From Tupaia tana (taxonomy: Eukaryota; Chordata; Mammalia; Scandentia; Tupaiidae), in contig JAKSZU010000016.1 of assembly GCA_026018925.1 (NCBI GenBank), positions 28,424,877 to 28,488,876 of the forward strand: 64,000 nt of DNA, read 5' to 3'. Position 1 is the first letter of the stretch. Every line of letters begins with the position of its first letter. The notes beneath the pieces are model-generated. The model was not told where the DNA came from. It was given only the letters and a program-made list of their open reading frames with translations, and did not search any database. Position numbers and translations under genes: made by a program. Positions 10,331 to 20,639 of this stretch are shown in pieces.

Positions 10331-10553
10331 ATTTTTTAAAATTGCCAGAGGACACTTGGAATCACCAGAGAGAGACAGAGAGAGGGAGCAGAGCAAGCAC
10401 TTGCCATGGGGCATGATAATGTCACTTCCCCATTTTTCCATCCTGTTGAGACTTTGGGAACACAAACAAATCCAGTGTATTTTTCAAGCTGCTAGGGCTA
10501 GGATTGGCTGTACGGGATACAGCTCACTTAACCACTAGACTTCGGGCTAGCCC
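10331..10553 (-). mobile_element. SINE-M
   Basis: The head ends in GGGCTAGCCC at 10553, and the central part reads GAAGTGACATTATCATGCCC on the minus strand. The tail ends in GGCAATTTTAAA rather than CTATAGCAAA. Confidence 0.7.
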
Positions 10554-10560
10554 TGTTAGT

Positions 10561-10600
10561 TTTATTTATTTATTTCCTTAATTGCCAGAGAGTGGAGAAA
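10561..10600 (-). mobile_element. SINE tail fragment
   Basis: (TTTA)n followed by CCTTAATTGCCAGAGAGTGG is the 3' end of a SINE in minus orientation. Everything 5' of it is missing. Confidence 0.35.
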
Positions 10601-10685
10601 TTACACTATAATATTTTGGCTTCTTTGTTTCTGTTCAGAAGTCCCCTGTAGCTTATTGTTTCTTTGTTGGTAATTTGTTTCTCAA

Positions 10686-10938
10686 GTTATTTATTTATTT
10701 TAAGTTTGTTATAGGGCATGTGTTACTCAACATAGAGAGAGACTGTGAGAGTGAGAGGGAGAGAGAGAGAACCCTTCAGAGGGTATGGCCATGCTGCAGT
10801 CTCTCCTCCACTTTCCTTTTAGGAATCTGGGTGCATGCTTCTGGCATGTTTATCAAGCCACCAGGTCCGGGACTTGAACTGCACAGTCAGCCGTGTGGGA
10901 TCCATTTGGCTTATCCACCACTCCACCTGTTGGGCCCT
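10686..10938 (-). mobile_element. SINE-L/M, full length
   Basis: The tail (TTTA)n TTTTAAGTTTG joins ATAGGGCATGTG, and the head ends CAACAGGTGG on the minus strand. An extra CA before the B box (GCACAGTCAG) places it near the M group. Confidence 0.75.
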
Positions 10939-11194
10939 CAGGCTGTTTTCAAGATTTTCTCTTTGTCTTTCGATTTTAGATTTTTCTTTCTCCCTCCCTA
11001 TCTGCTTTCTTTCTTTTTTGTTTGGAGTATACAGGGCATTTAGATGCTGTGACTTGTTGCAGTTGGTCAGTTTGGAAAGTTCTCAACCATCATCTTTTCA
11101 GATACTGTATTTTTCCTATTCTCATGCTTAATCATTCCGGAAATCGAATTATACAATATTAGATCTCATTGAATTTGAGTTTTCTGTGTATTTT

Positions 11195-11338
11195 GCCTCT
11201 CTCTCTCTCTCTCTTTTCATTCTCTTGTTTCTCTTTTATTCTGGGTATTCCTCCCCCCTCCACCCCCCCCCCCCCCCCCCCCGCCTGTCTTCCAGTTTAT
11301 TGAAGTGGTCTTTATCTCTATCTAATCAACTTCTTTTT
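11195..11338. repeat. CT-rich and poly-C tract
   Basis: A (CT)n run at about 11198-11214 is followed by a C20 homopolymer at 11263-11282. The latter is a likely slippage or assembly-error site. Confidence 0.7.
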
Positions 11339-11626
11339 CTTTTCTTTTTCTTTCTTTTTTTTTTTTTTTTTTTGAGAGGTTTATTGCTATAGGGCGTGTG
11401 CGTTCACCAGATAGACAGAGAGAGACATAGAGACAGAAAGCGAGAAATCACCCCCCAGGGGGGATGGTCACGCCACAATCCCTTCTCCTCCCTTCTCCTC
11501 TCGGGATCTTGGGCACACACACACATGCGCCCGGCGTGAGTTTTAAGCCACCGGGTCCGGGACACGAACCGCGGTCGACTACGTGGGAGTCCAGCGACAT
11601 AGCCATTACGCTAACTGCTGGTTCCC
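11339..11626 (-). mobile_element. SINE-L, young GGGAACC subfamily, 18-bp TSD
   Basis: A perfect TSD TCTAATCAACTTCTTTTT is at 11321-11338 and 11627-11644. The CpGs are largely intact, which points to recent activity. Confidence 0.95.
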
Positions 11627-11644
11627 TCTAATCAACTTCTTTTT

Positions 11645-12103
11645 AAAAGAAGTATTTTACCCAACTTTCTTTATTTATTGGCTTACTTATTTTTTTTTAT
11701 TTTTTTTTTTTGGAGAGGTTTTTGCTATAGGGCGCGTGCGCTCGCCAGACAGACAGAGAGAGACAGAGAGATAGAAAGCAGGAAATCACCCCCCAGGGGG
11801 GATGGCCACGCCGCAATCCCTTCTCCTCCATTCTCCTCTCGGGATCTTGGGCACGCACGCACACGCGCCCGGCGTGAGTTTAAGCCGCCGGGTCCGGGAC
11901 TCGAACCGCGGTCGACTACGTGGGAGTCCAGCGACATAGCCATTACGCTAACTGCTGGTCCCTTGGCTTACTTATTTTAATTTGACCAGAGATGGACAGA
12001 GAGAGAGAAAGTGAGAAAGCAAGCCTCTAGGTCCGGGACTCAAACTGCAGTCAGCCATGTGGCAGTCCAGCGCCCTTAATCACCACACCACCTGCTGGCC
12101 CCT
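11645..12103 (-). mobile_element. SINE-S interrupted by a SINE-L
   Basis: The head and CT-rich part lie at 11963-12100 and the tail at about 11645-11694, split by the SINE-L at 11695-11962. TCTAATCAACTT on its right (12104-12115) matches the copy at 11627, so that motif is its TSD. Confidence 0.8.
11695..11962 (-). mobile_element. SINE-L, young GGGACC subfamily, 16-bp TSD
   Basis: TTGGCTTACTTATTTT is repeated perfectly at 11679-11694 and 11963-11978. The sequence is almost identical to the copies at 25339 and 29522, including the TTTCCTGCTTTCTATCTC motif. Confidence 0.95.
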
Positions 12104-12117
12104 ATCTAATCAACTTA

Positions 12118-12195
12118 AAAAATTTTTTTTTGCTGTAGGGCATGTGCACCTGCCAGACAGAAACAGAGACAACGTCAAAAAGTGCTATTTCCCCC
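12118..12195 (-). mobile_element. SINE-L 3' fragment
   Basis: Only the tail, CTACAGC motif and CT-rich part remain. It breaks off before the central module. Confidence 0.6.
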
Positions 12196-13889
12196 AGTTT
12201 CTAATTTCCTATCAATAACTTCAAGTTTTGCATGTTTCCCTTTGGACAGAGTATGTATGTAACTACCCAAGAGTCCTGCAGGTGTTTTTCTCTGTGGTCT
12301 TATTTCTCATGGAGTTTCATTTCCTTGTGTGCCTGCTTATCTTTGATTGCATGCTGATCATTGCATTGGAAAAAGTATTTCTAGAAGTAATTACAGGTTT
12401 AGGTGAGGCTTTTCCATTGCTTCTGCCAGCACTTGGGATCAACTTCATACAAATTGAGATTTTTTTTGGAGGGATAGAGGGAGTGTATGCAAGGGCTGGT
12501 TTAGTTTATTTCCAAGTTATCCTTTCTTCTGGGATTCAGTTTTTTGAGATTTTATTCCAAAGCAACAGCTGCTTTAGTGAATCTTGTACTTGAAATTTTA
12601 TTGACCTAACCTTCAAGGCTTGCTAAATACAACTAGCCTTCCAGGTAACTCCTTGGCTAGGCAAACATCTCTAGGAGTAAAGAAGCCCAAAGGGCCATGC
12701 CTTTCATTCTGGGTTTTTGTCTTCATGATCTGTGGCTGGCAGTTCTTTCTGGCTTTGTTAGCTCTTTAATGCCATTCACTGTTGTAATCTATCAATGAAT
12801 TTCAGCTCTGTGATTGCATGCAGCGTGGTGTTCCTTTTCATTGCCCGATCCTTGTTCCAGTTACTGTGGTTGCCTAAAAAATTATCTTAAAACAATGACA
12901 TTTAAGTTCCTTACGAATCCACAGTTGAGGCAGTGCTTATTGCTGTTTCATTCAGCTTCTGCTAGGTCTGCTTGGAGGCTTCCCTTAGAATTGTCTGAAC
13001 ACTTGCTTACATATCTGATGGGTTATGACAGGACACCTAAATGTGGCCTCCTCACAGGGCCTGAGCTTGCTCACAACATGGAGGCTGGATTTCAGGGGAG
13101 AGGTAAAAGGGGTAGAGGGAGCCAGACAGAAATGGTTGTGGGATGCTTCTGGGATGATATCCAGGTTCTTGGCGTTTCAGCCAAAGAACTGGAAGAAACA
13201 TGCCAATAACGAAAGGAAAGGTAGTTTATTAGTAAATGTGGAAGTACACTCCTGAGAGGTAGGAGCAGGCCTGAGTGGACAGAGAAGGAGTGGCTCAAAG
13301 GCCCTGGCAGTTACATTCTGTGAAGTTTATAATTTTTAATCCTGATTGGTCTCATCACACTGGCTCTATCAAATGTGGCTGGGCCCCTGACTCATCTCAT
13401 TGGCTATATCATATGTGGCCAACTCAGCTAGATATCCCCCATTGGAAATCTCCTGCCTAGACTACCTGGGGCAGGGAATTTTCTGCCCCTGATTGGTTTT
13501 TCTATCTAGCCACATGGGCAGATTCTCCAGCCCCCTTACCCACTAGCTTTCTCCTGCCGCAAAACTGTATCACCTCTTGTGACCTAGCATTGGAGCTTAT
13601 GTATGCAGTATTAGGTCCACTGCATTCTATTCTTTGAGGCAGTTTTAAGTCTCCCCAGGTTTAAAGACTGTAAATGGACTTTGCCTCTTGATGAGGAGGG
13701 ACAAGATTCTGGACCAGCTTGTGGAATCTGAAATATTGCAATGGCTGTAACTGAACTCAAGTCAAGTTTGTTCACCCAAGCACTCACTACAAACCAAACC
13801 TTAGACACAAGTATGATGAAGGAAAGTCCAGCCTTATTGCTATGGACAAAGGAAGGAGACTCGGCAAATGCCGGGGTTCCCTGAGGAGT
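12196..13889. other. SINE-free stretch with possible old LTR or transposon
   Basis: About 12870-13190 has phrases typical of decayed mammalian repeats (TTATCTTAAAACAATGAC; CTTGCTCACAACATGGAGGC), but I cannot name the family. 13290-13560 contains loosely repeated units around CATTGGCTATATCATATGTG. No gene structure is visible. Confidence 0.3.
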
Positions 13890-14156
13890 TTCCTGCATAC
13901 ATTTTTTTATTTTGGAGAGGTTTTTGCTATAGGGCGCGTGCGTTTGCCAGACAGACAGAGAGAGAAACAGCGAGAAATCACCCCCCAGGGGGGATGGCCA
14001 CGCCGCAATCCCTTCTCCTCTGTTCTCCTCTCGGGATCTTGGGCACACACGCACATGCGCCCAGCGTGAGTTTTAAGCCACCGGGTCCAGGACATGAACT
14101 GCGGTCGACTACGTGGGAGTCCAGCGACATAGCCATTACGCTAACTGCTGGTTCCC
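13890..14156 (-). mobile_element. SINE-L, young, intermediate diagnostics
   Basis: It has the GGGAACC head and TTAAAACTCACG of one young subfamily but the GTGGCCATCC of the other. The CpG-rich sequence is intact. Confidence 0.9.
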
Positions 14157-14452
14157 TACAAATATTTTTAAATAGAAACATCAATAAATGTATTTTCCTT
14201 TGACTAAATTAATAAACTGCTCTTGACTACCTCAAAAAAATTAGTGGTAGAGGTGCCAGGCACAATCTTTTCAATGATAATTGTAAGAAGACATGATCAT
14301 CTCATGGGCTTTCTTAATTAGTAGGGCTTAGGTAATAAAATTCCTATTCTGGGTGAAGGCAATTGTCAGTTTTTTGGTGTCATTCTAAGGGGTCTATGTG
14401 CTTACGGTCAGCACTCTCCATCATGCAAAGCAGCATAAGAATTTAAGTGAGA

Positions 14453-14700
14453 GCTGAGACCAGCAGTTGGTATAATGGTTATGTCACTGGACTCCCACGT
14501 AGTCTACCGTGGTTTGAGTCCTGGACCCAGTGGCTTAAAACTCACCCTGGGCGCGCGCGCACGGTTGTGTGCACAGGAGGAGAACGAAGGAGAGAAAATT
14601 GAGGCATCGCCATCCCTCCTAGGGGGTGATTTCTTGCTTTTTGTCTGTCTCTCCGGCAAGCACACATGTCCTATAGCAAAAATCTCTCTTAAAAAAAAAA
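14453..14700 (+). mobile_element. SINE-L with TSD
   Basis: AAGAATTTAAGTGA (14437-14450) and AAGAATGTAAGTGA (14701-14714) flank it. The region after the head is shortened, with a GCGCGCGCGC run. Confidence 0.9.
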
Positions 14701-14732
14701 AAGAATGTAAGTGAAAGTCATGTCTTTCCTGA

Positions 14733-14907
14733 ACTGGCCCTGTGCTCTAGTGGTTAAGGAAGCCAGATCTTCAGAGTTTAAGCCACCAGGTCTGGGACTC
14801 AAACCCCAGTCGACTACATGGCCCCTATGAGCCACTTTTAAAAGGACCTGACTCGGGTCAGCCATGTGGGAGCCCAGCATCCTTAACTACCATGTCACCT
14901 GCCGGCG
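14733..14907. mobile_element. Scrambled SINE cluster
   Basis: A plus-oriented head piece (about 14733-14766), a minus B-box region (about 14778-14821) and a minus SINE-S head (about 14845-14905) lie side by side. Internal deletions between insertions are the simplest explanation. Confidence 0.55.
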
Positions 14908-14990
14908 GCTCCACTTGGGTAAACTGTTTTCTGTAGTTGACACATGTATTTGTAATGATACATTTTGGATCTCTATATGAAATAAGGAAA

Positions 14991-15262
14991 CTTGAACCAG
15001 CTGGTGACATGGTGGTCAAGGTGGTTGAATGCCACATGGCCAACTATGTGATTTGAGACACGGTCTTGGTGGCACAAACAACATGTCGGGCACTTGTGCA
15101 CACATTCCCAGCATCCTGAGGGGAAAATGGAAGAAAAGGGATTGTGGATGATCATCCGCCTAGGGGGTGTTTTCTCATTTTCCTTCTCTTCATCTCTCTC
15201 TCTCTCTGTCTCTGTCTCTCCAGCAAGTGCATGTGCCCTACATCAAATTTTTAAAATTTAAC
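14991..15262 (+). mobile_element. SINE-M/L, full length
   Basis: The head reads AACCAGCTGGTGACATGGTG, with extra bases before the B box. The CT-rich region has expanded to (TC)n near 15190-15215. Confidence 0.8.
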
Positions 15263-15272
15263 TATATAAATA

Positions 15273-15428
15273 GGGGCCAGCAGGTGGCATGGTGGTTAAG
15301 AGTGTTGGACACCCACATGGCCAACCACAGTTCAAGTCCTTGACCTGGCGGCTTGCTTTTGCTTTCTCTCTCTCACTGTCTCTCTCTGGTCAAATTTAAA
15401 TAAATAAATAAATAAAGTTAAGTAAAAT
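15273..15428 (+). mobile_element. SINE-S, full length
   Basis: It runs from GGGGCCAGCAGGTGGCATGG to GGTCAAATTTAAATAAATAA. It is 155 bp without the central module. Confidence 0.9.
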
Positions 15429-15489
15429 TGTTTTTCAAAAAATGGGAGGTACTCATGATATTGAACTGTCAGAAAAGTAATGACAAATT

Positions 15490-15594
15490 TTTATGTATAT
15501 ATATATATACATATATATATGTATATGTGTGTGTATATATGTATATATATGTGTGTGTATATATGTTTATATATATATTACACACACACACAAA
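15490..15594. repeat. (TA/TG)n compound microsatellite
   Basis: TATATA, TGTGTG and ACACAC blocks alternate. Parts can form hairpins. Confidence 0.9.
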
Positions 15595-15756
15595 TATTAT
15601 TTTTAAATAAGGGACTCTAACACAATTCTTAAATTCTCTTTCTAACACTGTATAATTTATGACTTTGAAACTAATTTTAATTAAATGGGCAACAGTGAAA
15701 GATTTTAATTTCATTAGCCTTATAATAGGATAAATAAAGTAATTATTACAATAGAA

Positions 15757-16010
15757 ACCAGCAAATGGCATAATGGTTACATTGCTGGACTCCCACATAA
15801 TCAACCACAGTTCAAGTCCCGGACCCAGTGGCTTGGAGCTCACATAGGGTATCTGTGTGTACATGCCCAAAATTCCAAGAGGAGAAAGGAGAAAGGATTG
15901 CAGTGTGGCCATCCCCCTGGGGCGGGGGGGGGGAGTGATTTCTTGCTTTCTGTCTCTCTGTCTCTCTGGCAAATGCACATGCCCTATAGCAAAAGTCTCT
16001 CTCTAAATAA
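15757..16010 (+). mobile_element. SINE-L, full length
   Basis: The head is AAACCAGCAAATGGCATAATG. The G-run of the central module is expanded and interrupted (CCCCCTGGGGCGGGGGGGGG). Confidence 0.85.
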
Positions 16011-16205
16011 ATAAAAAATAGAAATAAAAAATTATTACAGTATACCAGATATATGCTGGTCTAAAATGGGAGTGTGCAGATTCAATTAGTACTTGTAAGA
16101 AAGTCAAAGTGACTATTAACAGCTAAGTAGTTAAAGTTACTAAATTTAAGGGGAAAACCTAAATGGCTTTCTTTTGGCAACTTCTGTGATGATAGATCGT
16201 TAATC

Positions 16206-16449
16206 GTTTTTTTTTTTTTTTTGGAGAGGTTTTTCCTACAGGGTGCTTACGTTCGCCAGAAAGACAGAGAAAGAGAGACAGAAAGGGAGAAATCACTCCG
16301 GGGGGGGGGGGGTGGCCACGTTGCAATCCGGCGTGCCTGGTGTGAGTTTAAGCCACCGGGTCTGGCAGTCGAACTGGGTCTGGCAGTCGAACCGTGGTCA
16401 ATTACATGGGAGTTCAGTGACATAGCCATTACGCTAACTTCTGGACCCA
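16206..16449 (-). mobile_element. SINE-L with deletion and internal duplication
   Basis: Most of the central module between the G-run and the post-head region is deleted. Around the B box GGGTCTGGCAGTCGAAC occurs twice in tandem. The TSD ATCRTTAATC is at 16196-16205 and 16454-16463. Confidence 0.85.
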
Positions 16450-16481
16450 ATAAATCATTAATCTTAAAGATAAACTTTTTT

Positions 16482-16509
16482 TGCCATAGGGCGGGGCGCC
16501 ACCACGCCC
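16482..16509 (-). mobile_element. 28-bp SINE-derived micro-insertion with perfect TSD
   Basis: AAAGATAAACTTTTTT is repeated exactly at 16466-16481 and 16510-16525. On the minus strand the insert reads GGGCGTGGTGGC, then CGCCCCGCCCTATGGCA: a few head bases joined to the 3' CCCTATGGCAAAA end. About 240 internal bases of a normal SINE-L are absent. Confidence 0.75.
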
Positions 16510-16545
16510 AAAGATAAACTTTTTTGTAAAAATATTTTCCAACTG

Positions 16546-16812
16546 GGCCAGCAAGTGATTAAGGCACTGGACTCCTACATTGCTGATGGTAGTCCAAATC
16601 TCAGACCAGCTACCTGAAAATCATGCCAGGCATATGTCCGTGTGTGCCCAAAATTCAAAGCGGAGAATGGAGAAGGGATTGTGGCATGGACTTCCTTGCT
16701 GGGGCATGATTTCCCCCTTCCTCCTTGCTTCTTCTTCCTCCTCCCCCAGCCCCATTTGTCTGTCTATTTGGCAAGTACAACATGCCCTATGACCAAAATC
16801 TTAAAAAATAAA
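16546..16812 (+). mobile_element. SINE-L, old
   Basis: The head is GGGCCAGCAAGTGATTAAGG with a shortened D-arm. The CT-rich part is expanded with TTCTTCCTCC, and the tail motif is degraded to CCCTATGACCAAAATC. Confidence 0.75.
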
Positions 16813-17169
16813 ATATAGAAAAATGTGTCAACCAAATCTGGTGAATGAGTTGAGAATTAAAACTGTTACTAAAGCATTGAATCTAAAACAAATTGTCATA
16901 TAAATTGATAAGGGTTAGGGTTCAACAGCTACCAAAATCAACTTCTAAAAATAAATTTCAGAAATTTCTAACAGCAATTTGTATACAGCCTGGAAATAGT
17001 AACTATTAGCACTCTTAGCAGTCTATTACTTCATAATCAAACTATTCTACCCATTGATAGTTTCCATTTTTCCAAAACCAAGTATGTAGGGGGTGGAGGG
17101 AAGACATGAAAAGTTACATGAAAGGCATTTCTATCAAAGGTAGACCAGATCTCATAGGCCAACCCTCTA
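16813..17169. other. Unique sequence
   Basis: No recognisable feature is seen. Confidence 0.4.
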
Positions 17170-17800
17170 GCTTGAAGACAATTCTTGAGCTGGACAAAGA
17201 ATATATATTAAGTATGATTTTAAACTATCAAAAATATTGGGGGATATAAATTAGTAGGAACACTTTGGAAAACCATTTGGTATTAACTAAATACTAAATA
17301 CTAATTAAATACTAAAGTATGTCAATCTACAACTCAACAGTTCCATTCTTAAGAAAGGAGTTTATATATCTACTAAAGTACACGTTAAGAATGTTCACAG
17401 CAGCTTATTTTTTTTTTTTTTTTTTTTTTTGGAGAGGTTTTTCGCTATAGGGCGTGTGCGCTCGCCAGACAGACAGAGAGAGACATAGAGACAGAAAGCG
17501 AGAAATCACCCCCCAGGGGGGATGGTCACGCCGCAATCCCTTCTCCTCCATTCTCCTCTCGGGATCCTGGGCACGTACGCACACGCGCCCGGCGTGAGTT
17601 GTAAGCCACCGGGTCCGAGACGCGAACCGCGGTCGACTACGTGGGAGTCCAGCGACATAGCCATTACACTAACTGCTGGTTCCCCACAGCAGCTTATTAT
17701 ACACAAACAGGGAACAGTCCAAATGTCTATTAAAAGTAGAATAAATTAATTGCAATATATTTATATTTAGATAGTATATTTAGGCTACTCCTCTGGCAGA
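17170..17800 (+). mobile_element. L1M fragment (ORF2 3' end), interrupted
   Basis: ACACTTTGGAAAACCATTTGG, GTTCACAGCAGCTTATTATA and CAGTCCAAATGTCTATTAAA match the well-conserved nucleotide pattern of the 3' end of ORF2 in old L1M elements, sense strand. It is split by the SINE at 17410-17684 and has no open frame. Confidence 0.75.
17410..17684 (-). mobile_element. SINE-L, young GGGAACC subfamily, with TSD
   Basis: CACAGCAGCTTATT is repeated at 17396-17409 and 17685-17698, inside the L1M fragment. The head, B box (GGTTCGCGTCTC) and CpGs are well kept. Confidence 0.95.
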
Positions 17801-18164
17801 CTACATTTTCCAGTTAATGTCATAAAACCAAGCAGAGACCCACCCCCTAAGAAGGGCTGGGCCTTCAGTTTCCCTTTTTTAGAGGAAAAAATGGAAATTC
17901 CCCAAACTGAAAATTACTAAGGGCTTAACTAAAAGTAAAGTATCTTTCTAAGTATCTTGAAATGCAAGGTTCATTTAAATTTTAATAGCCTGAAGTAAGA
18001 GTTAAGACTCCAGACTTTGCTTGTCCTTATTAAGCAACAGGCCAAGAATTAGGGGCAAGATTCTCAAAACTCTCACTTAAAAGAAAGATAAGGAGTTGTT
18101 GTTTGTTTGTTTGTCTTCTTGTGTTTTGGTTTTAGTTTGCCAGAGAAAGTGAGAGGAGAAGGGA
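17801..18164. other. Unique sequence
   Basis: A short (TTTG)n at about 18099-18112 is the only pattern. Confidence 0.4.
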
Positions 18165-18438
18165 GGGACCAGCAGTTAGTAATGGCTATGTCCCTGCACT
18201 CCCATGTAGTCGACCGTGGTTCTAGTCCTGGACCTGGAGGCTTAAACTCACGCCAGGCACGTATGCGTGCATGTCCAAGATTGAGAGGAGAATGGAGAAG
18301 GGATTGTGGCATGGCCATCCCCCCTGGGGAGTGATTTCTTGTTTTCTATCTCTTTGTCTCTCTGGCAAGCACACACGCCCTATAGCAAAAACCTCACCCC
18401 CCCCCCCCCAAAAAAAAAAAAAAAAAAAAAAAAAAAGA
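18165..18438 (+). mobile_element. SINE-L, full length, long A-tail
   Basis: It begins GGGACCAGCAGTTAGTAATGG and ends CCCTATAGCAAAAACCTC, followed by C13 and about A26. Confidence 0.9.
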
Positions 18439-19052
18439 AGGATCTGACAACTGATATAAATATGAAGACTAATAAAGGCCATTTGTTTTCCTAAATATTT
18501 GGGAGTTGGCATGTTGGCCAATATAAAGCTACTAGAGTTTGATAAGAATTTGGTAAGTCCTGGAAACTAAACTTAAATTCTACCTGCAGAAAGGGAATTT
18601 GACCTCATTGTTATCTCATGCTTCATTAACATACTCCTGTAAGCAAGCAGATGAGATTTCTCATTTTGTTCTTAGGCCATGTCATTGTTTGATCTCATTA
18701 GCAAGAAGAATTTTGTTGATTTAGTGAATAGAATAAACAAACCTCCTTTCACTGTAGCAAGGACAGATTTGCTTTACTTCTCTTATGCAAGAAAATACTT
18801 AAAGCTGTGGGAATTTAGCATTGTGTTTTAGAGGGTACAGATTACAGCAAGAATTATTCTTTGTAACAAGCCCAAGAACTTTGGAAATGTAGTAGTGTAG
18901 TAGTGAGACCTTCTGTGTCTATAAATAATGACTTTAACATTAATTGGAGTTATTTCTTTTTCTGGAATGAGAAGACATTATCTAGAAATCTGTCCTGACA
19001 TAAATATTTGAAACAATGAACTATGAATTTGAATCAAGAAAAGAAGATAGTA
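18439..19052. other. Unique sequence
   Basis: No gene or repeat is recognised. Confidence 0.4.
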
Positions 19053-19266
19053 ATTTTTTTTTTTTAAGTTTGCTACAGGATACATGCCTTGCCAGAGAGA
19101 GAACGAATGGGATATGATCATGCCACAATCTCTTCTCTGTTCTCAGGATTTTGAGCATGCATTCACACAAGTCTGGTGTGATTTTCAATCTTCTGGGTCC
19201 AGGACTAGAACCATGGTTGGCCATGTGGGAGTCCATTTCCTAACCACCATGCCCCCTGCAGATCCT
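19053..19266 (-). mobile_element. SINE-L, shortened
   Basis: The central module lacks its C/G run, and the head is decayed (GATCTGCAGGGGGC). The tail TTTAAGTTTGCTACAGG is clear. Confidence 0.7.
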
Positions 19267-19269
19267 GAG

Positions 19270-19430
19270 GCATCACTTTGATACTTTTTGTTGAGTTCAT
19301 TCATCATCACTATATTGATGGACAGGAGCATTACACATAAATTAACAATTTGTTTAGTCAGTCTCTTATTGGACATTAAAATTGTTTATAATATTTTTGT
19401 TACTACGAATGTTTCAAATCACAGACTGGC
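19270..19430 (-). mobile_element. L1 ORF2-end fragment
   Basis: TATTGATGGACAGG and TCTTATTGGACATTAAAATTG plus TTTTGTTACTACGAATG match the reverse complement of the ORF2 end of old L1s. The mariner remnant follows directly on its right. Confidence 0.4.
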
Positions 19431-20480
19431 CCTCTGCTGTTTTTCTACAAAAGTTTTGGCTGACTTTCTTGAAACTCTCATAATAAACATATTATCTTTC
19501 TTGGCCCTCTGGAAGGTCAACAAGCAGAAAGACTTTGAGAATCCCAAAAAACTTGTTGGTACCTTTGCTCTTGACCTGTCTCCTTTTGCTTTGACTGGAC
19601 CACTTCTCCCTCTCGGTAGCCATTGCTCTGACTGTGCATTACTTTCAGGATCCTACAGGCAGAAGTCAGTGTCATCTCCTGTTACAATTCTTCAGGAATT
19701 CAAGAAATACTTAAGGATCTTGATCCCACTTGTTTGAAATTTCCATTTTAAGCCCTATTCTTGTCTGCAACTGATCTGGATGTAGTGATTTGGGCACCAT
19801 TGAACTGAAAGTTTGCTCAAATTTAATTTCTTCAGTCATAATTGTGTGAATCACCAACTGAGATTGCTGTTGTTTTCTGCTGTCAATCATTGGTCCTCTC
19901 TGAGTAGGGCGCAAATGAAATTAAGTTTTTCCTTGCAAATCAATATGGATGGTCTGCTGTTGTGGGCATCATCTTCAATATTATTTCCATCCTTAAAATT
20001 GAGTTATTTATTTGTAAATTGCTAATTAATTTGGAGCACTGTCCTCATAAACTTTTTTCTTTTTCCTTTCTTTTTTTGGAGAGGTCTTTGCTGTAGAGCG
20101 CTTGTGCTCTCCAGAAAGACAGAGAGAGACAGAGAGACAGAAAGCGAGAAATCACCCCCGGGGGGATGGCCACGCCATAATCCCTTCTCCTCCATTCTCC
20201 TCCCGAGATCTTGGGCATGCATGTATATGTGCCCAGTGTTAGTTTAAGTCACCGGGTCCAGGACTCGAACTGTGGTCGACTACATGGGAGTCCAGCGACA
20301 TAGCCATTACACCAACTGCTGATCTCCCCTCATGAACTTTTTGTAAAGCATCAATGATTTTACCATTCCACACAGCGTTCATCATAAATTGGGTTTGTTG
20401 TTTTTTATTTTAGCAGAACTCATTTTTCTCAAATAAGGCTCTTTTCAAACTGACACCTTATTCTTTGTGCCTCAAACTAG
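19430..20480 (-). pseudogene. Mariner (Tc1/mariner) transposase pseudogene
   Basis: Minus-strand translation in broken frames shows blocks typical of mariner transposases. These are an N-terminal segment with MMNAVWNGKIIDALQKVHED near 20340-20400 and 20050, then VPKSLHPDQLQTR and KWDQDP at about 19711-19800, then a DPES…QWLPRG block near 19640 and LLVDLPEGQ near 19510. In active enzymes this protein binds the terminal inverted repeats and cuts and pastes the element using a DDD catalytic triad. Here stops, frameshifts and a SINE insertion (20057-20327) abolish it. Terminal inverted repeats were not located with confidence. It is an old, dead copy. Confidence 0.8.
20057..20327 (-). mobile_element. 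SINE-L inside the mariner pseudogene, with TSD
   Basis: CCTCATAAACTTTT (20043-20056) and CCTCATGAACTTTT (20328-20341) flank it. It is of the GGGA-ACCAGCAG class with moderate divergence. Confidence 0.9.
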
Positions 20481-20639
20481 ATCCCATTCTGATATGTCAT
20501 AACAAGTTAATATGTTTTTATTTTGGTAAAAAATAAAGGAAATCCATACATTATCTTTTTGTAATGTATTTTACATGATCTTTTTTAAAGATGTTTATAT
20601 TGAAATTCACTATATAAGTATAATAAATATATCCATCAG
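20481..20639. other. Unassigned AT-rich spacer
   Basis: This may include the end of the mariner element, but no inverted-repeat partner was found. Confidence 0.3.

Noticed and set aside
11321..12115. CRISPR-like array from the recurring TCTAATCAACTT
   Set aside because: The repeats are target-site duplications of SINEs at irregular distances in a mammalian genome.
12228..12593. 121-residue plus-strand ORF
   Set aside because: Hydrophobic, AT-driven composition; no splice sites, domain or promoter around it.
15490..15594. Replication origin or regulatory element in the TA/TG tract
   Set aside because: A plain compound microsatellite; nothing else supports a function.
19288..19737. 149-residue plus-strand ORF
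   Set aside because: It is antisense to the mariner transposase remnant and an L1 fragment.
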